From UBA7662 sp041688385 (GTDB lineage Bacteria > Bacteroidota > Bacteroidia > UBA7662): DNA of 7,513 bases. Shown here piece after piece: positions 1 to 6,582 of this stretch. Made by a program: the position numbers and the translations under genes. The notes beneath the pieces are model-generated. The model had not been told where the DNA came from and did not search any database. It saw only the letters and a list, made by a program, of their open reading frames with translations. The first letter of the stretch is position 1, and every line of letters begins with the position of its first letter. Location: positions 1 to 7,513 of the forward strand of contig JBDNIH010000021.1 in NCBI GenBank assembly GCA_041688385.1, given 5' to 3'.

Positions 1-193
1 ATTATAGCTTAGGCGGAGATGCGCACAACGATTTAGAAGAAAATTAGGGTTGACGGCATTATTTTCTATCAAATACCTCAACCAATGGCCTCCACTGCTG
101 GCAGCATTTGCTTCAAAAATAAAAACCGCGGGCTAACTGATCTCCTAATTGACCCTGAACGCATCCTCTTAGTTGCCTAGACAGTTGAAACCT

Positions 194-1270
194 ATGAAAA
201 AAGCTTTTCTACTTTCATTGGTCCTTTTAAGCGCATGTGACCAAAAACAGGCTACCATTACGCCTGTTGTGCAGACTATCACGGAGTCTGTTTATGCCTC
301 TGGCTTTATCGTCAGTAAAAACCAATACCAAGTTTTTGCGAGTGTGAGCGGTATTGTCGATGAAGTTTTCGTGGACGAGGGTGCTGCTGTCGAAATTGGC
401 TCTCCCATACTCGCCATCGCCAATGACGCCCAGAAATTAAATGCGGACAATGCTCGATTAGCTGCTGATTTTAATGCTTTACGTTTTAATCGCGGTAAAT
501 TAACGGAGGCTACGTCTTTTGTAAGCTTAGCTAAAAGTCAATTGGAAAATGACGCTGCCCTACTGGAGAGGCAACAAAAGCTTTGGTCGCAAAACATCGG
601 CTCCAAAGTGGAATTAGAAAAAAGAGAACTTGCCTTCAAAAACGCAAAAAATAACTATACATCAGCCACTGAAAAGCTGGAAGAGTTGGAAAAACAATTG
701 GCTTATCTTGCCAAACAAGCTCAAAACAACCTATTAATCAGCAATAAAACCATTGGCGACTACCTCGTAAAAAGCAAAGTGAACGGTAAGGTGTATCAAA
801 TGAACCTCACCAAAGGAGAAATTGTCACTCCACAAATACCAATTGCCATTCTGGGAGATGATAAAAAATATCTGCTCGAAATGCAGATTGATGAATATGA
901 CATTGTCTCCATCCAATTGGGTATGCCTGTTTTAGTCGTGCTGAATAGTTACAGGGATGTTGTTTTCGATGCTGTGGTGTCTAAAATCAATCCCATCATG
1001 AATGTGCAAAGTAAAACCTTCACTATCGAAGCGGAGTTTGTGCAGCCACCTGACCTACTATACCCGAATATTTCGTTTGAAGCCAATGTGGTTACGCGCA
1101 CAAAAAAGGAGGCGCTTCTTATACCAAGGAATTACTTGCTCAATGACTCAATAGTTGTGCTCAAATCGGGAGAGCGTCTCATTGTAAAAACAGGATTAAA
1201 GGATTACCAAATGGTAGAAATTCTCTCGGGAATAGCTGCCAACGTTGAATTAATTCTGCCTGAGGAATGA
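194..1270 (+). CDS. HlyD-family periplasmic adaptor lipoprotein of an ABC exporter
   Basis: Predicted membrane-fusion (adaptor) subunit that would link an inner-membrane ABC permease to an outer-membrane channel. I chose the ATG at 194 because it gives a clean lipoprotein signal: MKKA, a hydrophobic stretch, then the lipobox LSAC with the acylated cysteine at residue 15. A TTG start at 173 would only add seven residues before this signal. The domains follow the HlyD plan: first half of the lipoyl/biotinyl-like domain at about 46-76, a long Lys/Glu/Ala-rich helical hairpin at about 78-186, second lipoyl half at about 190-222, a beta-barrel at about 224-300 and a C-terminal membrane-proximal part. 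The 358 residues are typical for the family. Asp16 follows the lipidated Cys; in enterobacteria Asp at +2 keeps a lipoprotein in the inner membrane, which fits an adaptor, though that rule is not established for Bacteroidota. The stop overlaps the next start (ATGA), suggesting translational coupling. The substrate is unknown. Confidence 0.9.
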   Translation: MKKAFLLSLVLLSACDQKQATITPVVQTITESVYASGFIVSKNQYQVFASVSGIVDEVFVDEGAAVEIGSPILAIANDAQKLNADNARLAADFNALRFNRGKLTEATSFVSLAKSQLENDAALLERQQKLWSQNIGSKVELEKRELAFKNAKNNYTSATEKLEELEKQLAYLAKQAQNNLLISNKTIGDYLVKSKVNGKVYQMNLTKGEIVTPQIPIAILGDDKKYLLEMQIDEYDIVSIQLGMPVLVVLNSYRDVVFDAVVSKINPIMNVQSKTFTIEAEFVQPPDLLYPNISFEANVVTRTKKEALLIPRNYLLNDSIVVLKSGERLIVKTGLKDYQMVEILSGIAANVELILPEE

Positions 1271-2526
1271 AAATTAAACTCCTTGCAAACATTGCCGTAG
1301 CCTTACTCAAGGCAAGACTGAAACAAACCATGGTCGCTGCTTTTGGTGTCACCTTTAGCATTACCATGTTCATTACATTGCTCAGTTTTATGGCGGGTTT
1401 GAATGATTTACTCGACAATCTAATCTTGAACCGCACCCCGCACATCAGGCTTTACAATGAAATATTACCGTCCCCTATCCAGCCAATTGCTCGATCAACA
1501 ACTTATCTCGGTGCTTACCATTTTGTAAAACACATAAAGCCCAAAGATGAATTGCTCGACATCAGAAACAGCGAAGCCATACTTCATACTTTAAAACTTG
1601 ACCCCCACGTGCGCGGTGTTGCACCAAAAAATACAGTTCCTATTTTCTATAATGTAGGATCGATCAATTTGACAGGTGTGATTAACGGTATTGATGTTGA
1701 TGCCGAGAACAAACTTTTCACCTTTCAAGATTATATCGTAGAAGGCCAGTCTTTAGCCTTAAAAAACACCCCTAACAGCATCATAATAGGCAAGGGTGTG
1801 GCAAAAAAAATGCTCGTTCAGCTCGGCGACAATATTCAAATTACCACCAGCAATGGGAGCCGATTTCTTTTAAAGGTGGTTGGCTTTTTTCAATCTGGCA
1901 TAGATGAAATAGATAAAGTCCAGAGTTATGTGACTTTGGCCACGACACAAAAAATACTCGGTAAACCCGCAAGTTATGTCACGGATTTACAAATCAAATT
2001 ATGGGACATGACCCTAGCTCCTGCATTGGCCAAAAAGTACAGCACCGTATTCGAAACCGATGCCATTGATATTCAAACTGCCAATTCACAGTTCGAAACG
2101 GGCAGCTCGGTAAGAACGCTTATCTCCTATGCAGTTGGAATAACCCTACTTATTGTTGCTGGTTTCGGGATTTACAATATCCTCAATATGATGATCTATG
2201 AAAAAATGGATTCCATAGCTATACTTAAAGCAACAGGATTTTCTGGAAAAGATGTGAACGCCATCTTCATCACTATTGCCTTAAGCATTGGACTTGTCGG
2301 CGGAGCGCTCGGCCTCATTTTCGGTCTGGGTCTTTCTGCGTTGATAGGTGAAATCCCCTTCAACACCCCCTCGCTGCCCACGGTAAAAACCTATCCCATC
2401 GATTACAACGCAAAATTTTATTTGATTGGTGCTGTATTTTCTATCATCACGACCTACTTGGCGGGCTATTTCCCATCCAGAAAAGCAAGTAGGGTAGATC
2501 CAGTGGATATCATTAGAGGAAAATAG
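1267..2526 (+). CDS. ABC transporter permease, MacB/FtsX (DevC-like) type
   Basis: Predicted inner-membrane permease of 419 residues with the four-helix MacB/FtsX layout. TM1 lies at about 21-43, a large extracytoplasmic domain (MacB_PCD-like) at about 45-283, and TM2-TM4 at about 286-310, 331-360 and 384-403. Between TM2 and TM3 the segment YEKMDSIAILKATGFSGKDV (311-330) is the usual cytoplasmic coupling region of this superfamily. The tail SRKASRVDPVDIIRGK resembles the family's 'A..A..+dPv..lR' ending. No nucleotide-binding domain is fused to it, unlike E. coli MacB; the ATPase is the next gene, 2 bases away. Its start overlaps the adaptor stop by 4 bases. Proteins of this class act mechanically, using ATP hydrolysis in the cytoplasm to drive periplasmic conformational changes. 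The gene order matches DevBCA exporters. Lipid, peptide, antibiotic or lipoprotein export are all possible and the sequence does not decide between them. Confidence 0.9.
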   Translation: MKIKLLANIAVALLKARLKQTMVAAFGVTFSITMFITLLSFMAGLNDLLDNLILNRTPHIRLYNEILPSPIQPIARSTTYLGAYHFVKHIKPKDELLDIRNSEAILHTLKLDPHVRGVAPKNTVPIFYNVGSINLTGVINGIDVDAENKLFTFQDYIVEGQSLALKNTPNSIIIGKGVAKKMLVQLGDNIQITTSNGSRFLLKVVGFFQSGIDEIDKVQSYVTLATTQKILGKPASYVTDLQIKLWDMTLAPALAKKYSTVFETDAIDIQTANSQFETGSSVRTLISYAVGITLLIVAGFGIYNILNMMIYEKMDSIAILKATGFSGKDVNAIFITIALSIGLVGGALGLIFGLGLSALIGEIPFNTPSLPTVKTYPIDYNAKFYLIGAVFSIITTYLAGYFPSRKASRVDPVDIIRGK

Positions 2527-2528
2527 CC

Positions 2529-3212
2529 ATGGGGAAGCAGGTTATAGAAGCGATAAATATTAGTAAGTCTTTTCATGATCCCATTGAGGTAAGGGTGCTC
2601 ACGGATGTAAGCTTTTCGGTCGACACAGGAGAGTTCGTTTCGATAGTAGGTAAGTCGGGTTGCGGAAAATCGACCTTACTCTACATTCTCTCTACCATGG
2701 ATACCCACTACCAAGGCGAGCTTATATTGGATGGCGTTGCTATGAAAAACCGAAAAGACGCAGAATTAGCACTGGTTAGGAATGAGAAGATTGGATTCGT
2801 ATTTCAGTTTCACTACCTACTCAACGAATTTAATAACCTACAAAACGTCATGCTTCCCGGTCTAAAATTTGGCAAACTAACCGCCGCAGAAATTAAACAT
2901 AACGCTTACGAAAAACTAAAAATTTTAGGGATAGCAGACGAGGCGCTCAAGTACCCCAATCAACTAAGCGGTGGACAGAAGCAACGAGTAGCCATTGCGC
3001 GGGCACTAATCAACGAACCGCTAATCATTATGGGAGATGAACCCACAGGTAATCTCGACAAGAAGAATGGGGACATCGTCTTTAACATTTTCAAGCAACT
3101 GGCAGAAGAATACCACCAGTCCTTATTAATTGTAACCCACGATATGGATTTTGCGGCTAATACGCAACGAACCATCACAATGGAGGATGGCAAAATTATT
3201 AATCAAACTTGA
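2529..3212 (+). CDS. ABC transporter ATP-binding protein, LolD/MacB-type
   Basis: Cytoplasmic ATPase subunit (227 residues) that should power the permease encoded immediately upstream. All nucleotide-binding motifs are intact. Walker A is GKSGCGKS at 41-48 and the Q-loop glutamine is residue 93 in FVFQFHYLL. The ABC signature LSGGQKQR begins at 146, Walker B LIIMGDE ends at catalytic Glu171, the D-loop is NLD at 175-177 and the switch histidine is His204. The FVFQFHYLL-NEF segment after Walker A closely follows the LolD/MacB subgroup pattern (FQFHHLLPEF), separating it from importer ATPases. Only 2 bases separate it from the permease stop. It is the last gene of the exporter operon; the 73 bases that follow contain no strong terminator that I can see. 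Two ATPase chains per transporter would be expected from the family. Confidence 0.93.
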   Translation: MGKQVIEAINISKSFHDPIEVRVLTDVSFSVDTGEFVSIVGKSGCGKSTLLYILSTMDTHYQGELILDGVAMKNRKDAELALVRNEKIGFVFQFHYLLNEFNNLQNVMLPGLKFGKLTAAEIKHNAYEKLKILGIADEALKYPNQLSGGQKQRVAIARALINEPLIIMGDEPTGNLDKKNGDIVFNIFKQLAEEYHQSLLIVTHDMDFAANTQRTITMEDGKIINQT

Positions 3213-3285
3213 CTACTGTAGTATGCTAAAAATCTGCTATAAACATTTGGAAATGCCTTAATAATTCAAAAGCTTTACGCATCAT

Positions 3286-4155
3286 ATGGACTACGTAGAT
3301 TATTATAAAATATTAGGAATAGACAGGCTCGCGAGCGCCCAGGAGGTGAAAAAGGCTTTTAGAGCCTCAGCGAGAAAGTATCACCCTGATTTAAACCCCA
3401 ACAATTCAGAGGCGAAATTGAGTTTTCAAAAAATCAATGAAGCCAATGATGTTTTAAGTGATCCAGAGAAACGTAAAAAATATGATCAGTATGGAAAAGA
3501 CTGGCAAGATGCTGAAGCGCATGAAAAGGCGCAACAAAATCAAAGCCGTAATCGTCAAGGCAGAACAAATAGGCCACAAAACGAGTCTGATTTTTCAGAT
3601 TTTTTTGAATCCATGTTTGGAGGAGCATCAAGAGGTCAGCAAGTCAAATATAGGGGCCAAGATTTTACGACTACATTGGCGTTAAATCTATTGGACGCTT
3701 ATAAAACGCATAAGCAAACCCTAAACGTCAACGGCAAAGCGATTAGAATTACCATACCTGCCGGCATTGAAAATGGACAATCTATAAAAATAACAGGCCA
3801 TGGAGGTCTTGGTGCGAATGGAGGTCCGAATGGAGATTTATACCTCACTTTTTCTATTCTAAATCATCCTGATTTTAGGCGGTTAGGCAACAACCTCTAC
3901 ACGGATATAACCCTTGACTTGTATACTGCCATACTCGGCGGCGAAATGACCATAGCCACGCTCGATGGCAGAGTAAAAATAAAAGTGAAGCCGGAAACCC
4001 AAAATGGAGATCAGATAAAATTAAAAGGAAAAGGATTTCCAATTTATAAAAATGAAAGTGTTTTTGGCGATTTATACATTAGCTATACCATTAAAATACC
4101 GACAGACCTTACTGATAAACAAAAGGAATTATTTACAGAAATATCCAAATTATAA
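3286..4155 (+). CDS. cbpA: DnaJ-class co-chaperone of the CbpA type
   Basis: Predicted Hsp40 that delivers clients to DnaK and stimulates its ATPase. The J domain spans about residues 4-69 with the essential HPD at 33-35 and the KYDQYG end motif. It is followed by a linker at about 70-117 that is rich in Asn, Gln and Arg and poor in Gly, ending in FSDFFESMFGG. Two DnaJ C-terminal beta-domains follow at about 125-200 and 203-272, with the family motifs IRITIPAGIENGQ and LKGKGFP. The cysteine zinc-finger domain is absent, so it is a class II (CbpA-like) protein, and the 289-residue length fits. E. coli CbpA also binds DNA in stationary phase; that activity is not visible here. It is followed 10 bases later by a CbpM-like modulator, the arrangement found for cbpA-cbpM. 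The ATG at 3286 begins directly with the conserved 'DYYKILGI' region, so the start is secure. Confidence 0.93.
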   Translation: MDYVDYYKILGIDRLASAQEVKKAFRASARKYHPDLNPNNSEAKLSFQKINEANDVLSDPEKRKKYDQYGKDWQDAEAHEKAQQNQSRNRQGRTNRPQNESDFSDFFESMFGGASRGQQVKYRGQDFTTTLALNLLDAYKTHKQTLNVNGKAIRITIPAGIENGQSIKITGHGGLGANGGPNGDLYLTFSILNHPDFRRLGNNLYTDITLDLYTAILGGEMTIATLDGRVKIKVKPETQNGDQIKLKGKGFPIYKNESVFGDLYISYTIKIPTDLTDKQKELFTEISKL

Positions 4156-4165
4156 AAGGCGAATT

Positions 4166-4465
4166 ATGAAATCAAAAAACTTAATTTCCTTGTCTGAGCT
4201 TTGCGCGCACCATAATATCGAGATTTCATTTATTCACTCGCTACAAGCTACAGGGCTTATACACATTGTAGTGATCAAAGAAGTCTATTTCATCACCCCC
4301 GAACAGCTTCATCTCCTGGAGCAATATATCTATTTCCATTTTTCATTAGACATTAACCTAGAAGGTATTGAAACCATAAGCCATTTACTCAACAGTATTA
4401 AAAGCTTACATCACGAAACCGAGCGTCTAAAAAACAGACTACAATTCTACGAGCCCCATCTGTAG
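4166..4465 (+). CDS. cbpM: CbpM-like chaperone modulator
   Basis: Small protein of 99 residues resembling the CbpM/MerR-like modulators encoded next to CbpA. The N-terminal part (about 5-52) reads like a compact winged-helix/MerR-type fold (LISLSELCAHHNIE, then SFIHSLQATGLI and FITPEQLHLLEQ). The C-terminal part (about 62-95) holds the DINLEGIETISHLL motif and a heptad-like helix ending RLKNRLQFYE. In E. coli, CbpM binds the CbpA J domain and blocks its interaction with DnaK; the same role is inferred here from family and neighbourhood. The reading frame is open back to 4052 inside cbpA, but the ATG at 4166 gives the normal family length and is preceded by an AAAGGCG sequence at a suitable distance. 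The gene is almost certainly co-transcribed with cbpA. Confidence 0.85.
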   Translation: MKSKNLISLSELCAHHNIEISFIHSLQATGLIHIVVIKEVYFITPEQLHLLEQYIYFHFSLDINLEGIETISHLLNSIKSLHHETERLKNRLQFYEPHL

Positions 4466-4473
4466 CTGGGCAA

Positions 4474-4489
4474 AAAAGCAGCAGCTTTT
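4474..4489 (+). terminator. Weak hairpin after cbpM, possible terminator
   Basis: AAAAGC and GCTTTT form a six-pair stem around an AGCA loop, starting 8 bases after the cbpM stop. The right arm supplies only four Ts and the sequence then continues CGTTG, so there is no proper U-tract beyond the stem. The position fits the end of the cbpA-cbpM transcript, but the stem is A/T-dominated and could be chance. Confidence 0.25.
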
Positions 4490-4693
4490 CGTTGAGAACA
4501 GGGCCTTTTGTGCATTCTGGGATAATACCGAATAGCAGCACTGACAGCACACCCTTTCGTATTGTGCACCCTATTTTTATTGGCTTGGGATACCCGTGTC
4601 AAAATTTATACGCTCGGCGCATTTATCTCGCCTCCCAGTAATTATGTGATAAATACAACTCAATGAAAGAATAGTGTAATGTGTTCTAGGCTG

Positions 4694-4762
4694 AATACTT
4701 GAACTTTATTTTCAATCTAAGCTAGAATGGAATAGTAAAGTATTCAAGTATGAAAAAGTATG
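4694..4762. repeat. Cluster of AAGTAT repeats with an imperfect inverted repeat
   Basis: ATACTTGAA at 4696-4704 is, to within one base at its edge, the reverse complement of TTCAAGTAT at 4743-4751. AAGTAT occurs directly at 4738, 4746 and 4756 and in inverted form at 4695-4700. The downstream arm GTATTCAAGT (4740-4749) is repeated in direct orientation at 4864-4873. This could be an operator cluster or an RNA stem, or could be chance in A+T-rich DNA. Function is not established. Confidence 0.4.
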
Positions 4763-4863
4763 CTGCTCATCACTTTTGGGGACTATAGGTGAATTTTATT
4801 TATTCCTGCTTTAAATGGCTCGTCAACCCAATTATAAGCGATTGTATAGGGGGCGCAAAACTT

Positions 4864-4873
4864 GTATTCAAGT
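4864..4873 (+). repeat. Second copy of the 10-base GTATTCAAGT repeat
   Basis: Exact direct copy of 4740-4749, lying 56 bases before the adh start codon. Its position between the repeat cluster and the gene makes a regulatory role for adh conceivable, but two copies alone are weak evidence. Confidence 0.35.
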
Positions 4874-4928
4874 CCACAAACGTATACACGATTTTAAAAT
4901 TTGACTGCAAATCATATCAAATAATAAG

Positions 4929-5975
4929 ATGAAAAAAACCATGAAAGGCCTTGTTTATCTGGGCTCAGGAAAAATAGAATACAGAGATATTCCGACACCA
5001 AAAATATTAAAACCCACCGATGCCCTTGTAAAAGTCACCAAAACTACAATCTGCGGCACCGATTTAGGCATTATACACGGTAAAACGCCAAGTTGTTTGG
5101 CGGGAACCACACTTGGCCACGAGGGCGTCGGCATAATTGAAGAGGTAGGATCTGCAATCGTTAACTTCAAAAAAGGGGACCATGTCATCCTATCCTGTAT
5201 TACAGCGGATGGCAGTTGTGAATACTGCAAAAAACAGATGTATGCGCATTGTGAAGATGGTGGTTGGATATTAGGGCACCTAATAAATGGTACCCAGGCC
5301 GAATATGTACGCATTCCTCATGCCGATAATAGTCTTTATCCTATTCCAGCAGGTGCAGATGAAGAGGCATTGGTGATGTTAAGCGACATTCTACCTACCG
5401 GTCATGAAATAGGTATAATAAATGGCACCGTAAAACTCGGTGATACCATTGCCATTGTTGGTGCTGGCCCCGTGGGCATGTCCGCTTTGCTCACCGCTCA
5501 ATTCTACTCCCCTACCAAAATTTATATGATTGATTTAGATGACAACAGATTAGCCTTGGCTAAAAAATTCGGCGCTACAGATACCATTAACAGCAATAAA
5601 GAAGATGCCATCAAAAGAATTATGGCGGAAACCAAAGATGGGGTTGATGTAGCTATTGAAGCGGTGGGTATAGCAGATACTTTTGATATTTGTCAAAATA
5701 TTCTTCGCCCAGGGGGTCATTTAGCCAATATTGGCGTACACGGAAATAGGGTCAATCTAGAAATTCAAAAATTGTGGATTCGAAACATCACGATAACTAT
5801 GGGTTTGGTGAACACCAATACAACCCCCATGCTTTTAAAGACAGTGCTTTCTGGCAAATTAAAACCTGGGCAATTAATTACGCACCATTTCAAATTAGAC
5901 GAAATAGAAAAAGCGTATGAGGTATTTGGCAACGCTGTAAAAGAACAAACAATGAAGGTTATACTATCCGCTTAG
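4929..5975 (+). CDS. Zinc-dependent medium-chain alcohol dehydrogenase
   Basis: Predicted cytosolic NAD(P)-dependent alcohol/aldehyde oxidoreductase of the MDR superfamily, 348 residues. The GroES-like catalytic domain contains the catalytic-zinc residues Cys42 (ICGTD), His64-Glu65 (GHEG) and Asp153 (MLSDILPTG); the last is the ligand pattern of bacterial secondary alcohol dehydrogenases. The Rossmann motif GAGPVG lies at 178-183, and Asp202 (YMIDLDDNR) at the end of the second strand suggests NAD over NADP. In the structural-zinc lobe, cysteines stand at 97, 100 and 108 with the usual spacing, but the first ligand position (94) is Asp instead of Cys. The rest, such as GGWILGHLINGTQAEYVRIPHADNSLY, follows a well-conserved bacterial family closely. 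The ATG at 4941 is an alternative start and would match the common 'MKALVY' beginning of the family. The physiological substrate cannot be told from sequence. Confidence 0.92.
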   Translation: MKKTMKGLVYLGSGKIEYRDIPTPKILKPTDALVKVTKTTICGTDLGIIHGKTPSCLAGTTLGHEGVGIIEEVGSAIVNFKKGDHVILSCITADGSCEYCKKQMYAHCEDGGWILGHLINGTQAEYVRIPHADNSLYPIPAGADEEALVMLSDILPTGHEIGIINGTVKLGDTIAIVGAGPVGMSALLTAQFYSPTKIYMIDLDDNRLALAKKFGATDTINSNKEDAIKRIMAETKDGVDVAIEAVGIADTFDICQNILRPGGHLANIGVHGNRVNLEIQKLWIRNITITMGLVNTNTTPMLLKTVLSGKLKPGQLITHHFKLDEIEKAYEVFGNAVKEQTMKVILSA

Positions 5976-6028
5976 CAGGGCTACTCTTCCATAATTATTA
6001 AATAAACAACTGAATCAAGGCCTGCTAA
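5972..6028. promoter_or_regulatory. 8-base inverted repeat between adh and dps
   Basis: TTAGCAGG at 5972-5979 is perfectly complementary to CCTGCTAA at 6021-6028, and after one mismatch two further pairs (CT with AG) extend it inward. The left arm includes the adh stop codon; the right arm ends 12 bases before the dps ATG. The 41-base spacer is A+T-rich. It could be a hairpin ending the adh transcript, an element in the dps leader, or a spaced operator. No T-run follows the right arm, so a classical terminator is unlikely. Confidence 0.4.
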
Positions 6029-6040
6029 ATAGTGTATAAT

Positions 6041-6514
6041 ATGAAAATTGAAATAGGGATAACCCGTAAAAACACACAAGAAGTAGCTTATAAGCTGACA
6101 AAAATACCTGCAGATGAGTATGTGCTTTATACGAGGACTAGAAATGCACATTGGAACATAACCGGTCCAGACTTTTACGACAAACACAAGTTTTTTGAAA
6201 CGCAATTCGAGCAATTAGACCAATTTATTGACGATGTAGCTGAACGCGTTCGATTGCTCGGGCACTATGCCCCTGCAGCCTTAAGATCCTTTTTTGAGTT
6301 GACACAACTCACTGAAATGACCAGCGAAAAAAATGATAGTCACGGATATATTAAAGAGCTACTATCCGACCATGCGTCGATTATCATAAGCCTACGTAAA
6401 AACATTCACCCTTTTGCTGTCGACCAAAAAGATGCTGACACGAGTGCTTTTATTACCGGACTTATGGGGAAGCATGAGAAAATGGTGTGGTTCTTACGGT
6501 CACGTATACACTGA
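6041..6514 (+). CDS. dps: Dps-family DNA-protecting mini-ferritin
   Basis: Predicted subunit (157 residues) of a dodecameric ferroxidase shell that oxidises and stores iron with hydrogen peroxide and protects DNA in starved or oxidatively stressed cells. The inter-subunit ferroxidase residues can be placed by spacing against E. coli Dps: His37 (NAHWN), His49 (YDKHKFFE), Glu53, Asp64 (IDDVAER) and Glu68. All five match with a constant offset of 14; Glu53 replaces E. coli Asp67, a common variation. The four-helix bundle continues with RLLGHYAPAALRSFFEL and ends HEKMVWFLRSRIH. There is no long Lys-rich N-terminal tail, so direct DNA binding of the E. coli kind is not evident. I chose ATG 6041; an in-frame GTG at 6032 would add three residues and looks inferior. 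No Shine-Dalgarno sequence is visible. Downstream of adh by 65 bases, possibly in the same transcript. Confidence 0.93.
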   Translation: MKIEIGITRKNTQEVAYKLTKIPADEYVLYTRTRNAHWNITGPDFYDKHKFFETQFEQLDQFIDDVAERVRLLGHYAPAALRSFFELTQLTEMTSEKNDSHGYIKELLSDHASIIISLRKNIHPFAVDQKDADTSAFITGLMGKHEKMVWFLRSRIH

Positions 6515-6582
6515 TATTAAGGCCTATTTATAGTACGGCAATAAACGATGTCTGTTTAACCACAGGAATTACGCACCCACAA

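Larger units (their letters stand above)
4466..4928. other. Intergenic region of 463 bases without a convincing gene
   Basis: No open frame here has a plausible start, length and family resemblance. The first 150 bases or so are richer in G+C and partly open on both strands (for example on the minus strand over roughly 4466-4550), but show no recognisable protein. The middle contains an AAGTAT-type repeat cluster and imperfect inverted repeat (4694-4762). The last part is A+T-rich and should contain the adh promoter. I could not place a convincing Bacteroidota promoter pair (TTTG / TAnnTTTG); the nearest match is TAAAATTTG at about 4895-4903, one base too long and without an upstream TTTG at the right distance. 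Confidence 0.6.

Noticed and set aside
1..180. Short open stretches in all three plus-strand frames (ending at 47, 136 and 180)
   Set aside because: One enters from the window edge for only 14 codons; the others have stops just upstream and no convincing start. None reads like a recognisable C-terminus, so no upstream gene is called.
173..193. TTG start adding seven residues to the adaptor protein
   Set aside because: The ATG at 194 begins a textbook lipoprotein signal with Cys15; the extra residues would only disrupt a normal signal peptide.
4052..4165. N-terminal extension of cbpM into cbpA
   Set aside because: The extension is an out-of-frame reading of cbpA; the ATG at 4166 has a ribosome-site-like sequence and gives the normal family length.
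4600..4610. CAAAATTTATA shared in inverted orientation with 7396-7406
   Set aside because: Several shared 11-mers are expected by chance in a window of this size, and this one is A+T-rich; flanking similarity is poor.
4466..4660. Decayed transposase or other pseudogene after cbpM
   Set aside because: Short open pieces exist on both strands, but no recognisable transposase motif, terminal inverted repeats or target duplication is seen.
4750..4788. Twelve-codon mini-ORF (MKKYAAHHFWGL) inside the adh upstream region
   Set aside because: Too short, no ribosome site, and its start is just part of the AAGTATG repeats; a leader peptide is not supported.
4955..5314. 119-residue open frame antisense to adh
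   Set aside because: It lies fully inside a well-conserved dehydrogenase gene, has no family resemblance and is explained by codon structure of the sense gene.
6032..6043. TGTATAAT immediately before the dps ATG as a -10 promoter, and GTG 6032 as a start
   Set aside because: A -10 box touching the start codon would place transcription inside the coding sequence; no matching -35 element is evident. The GTG adds only three residues outside the family core.
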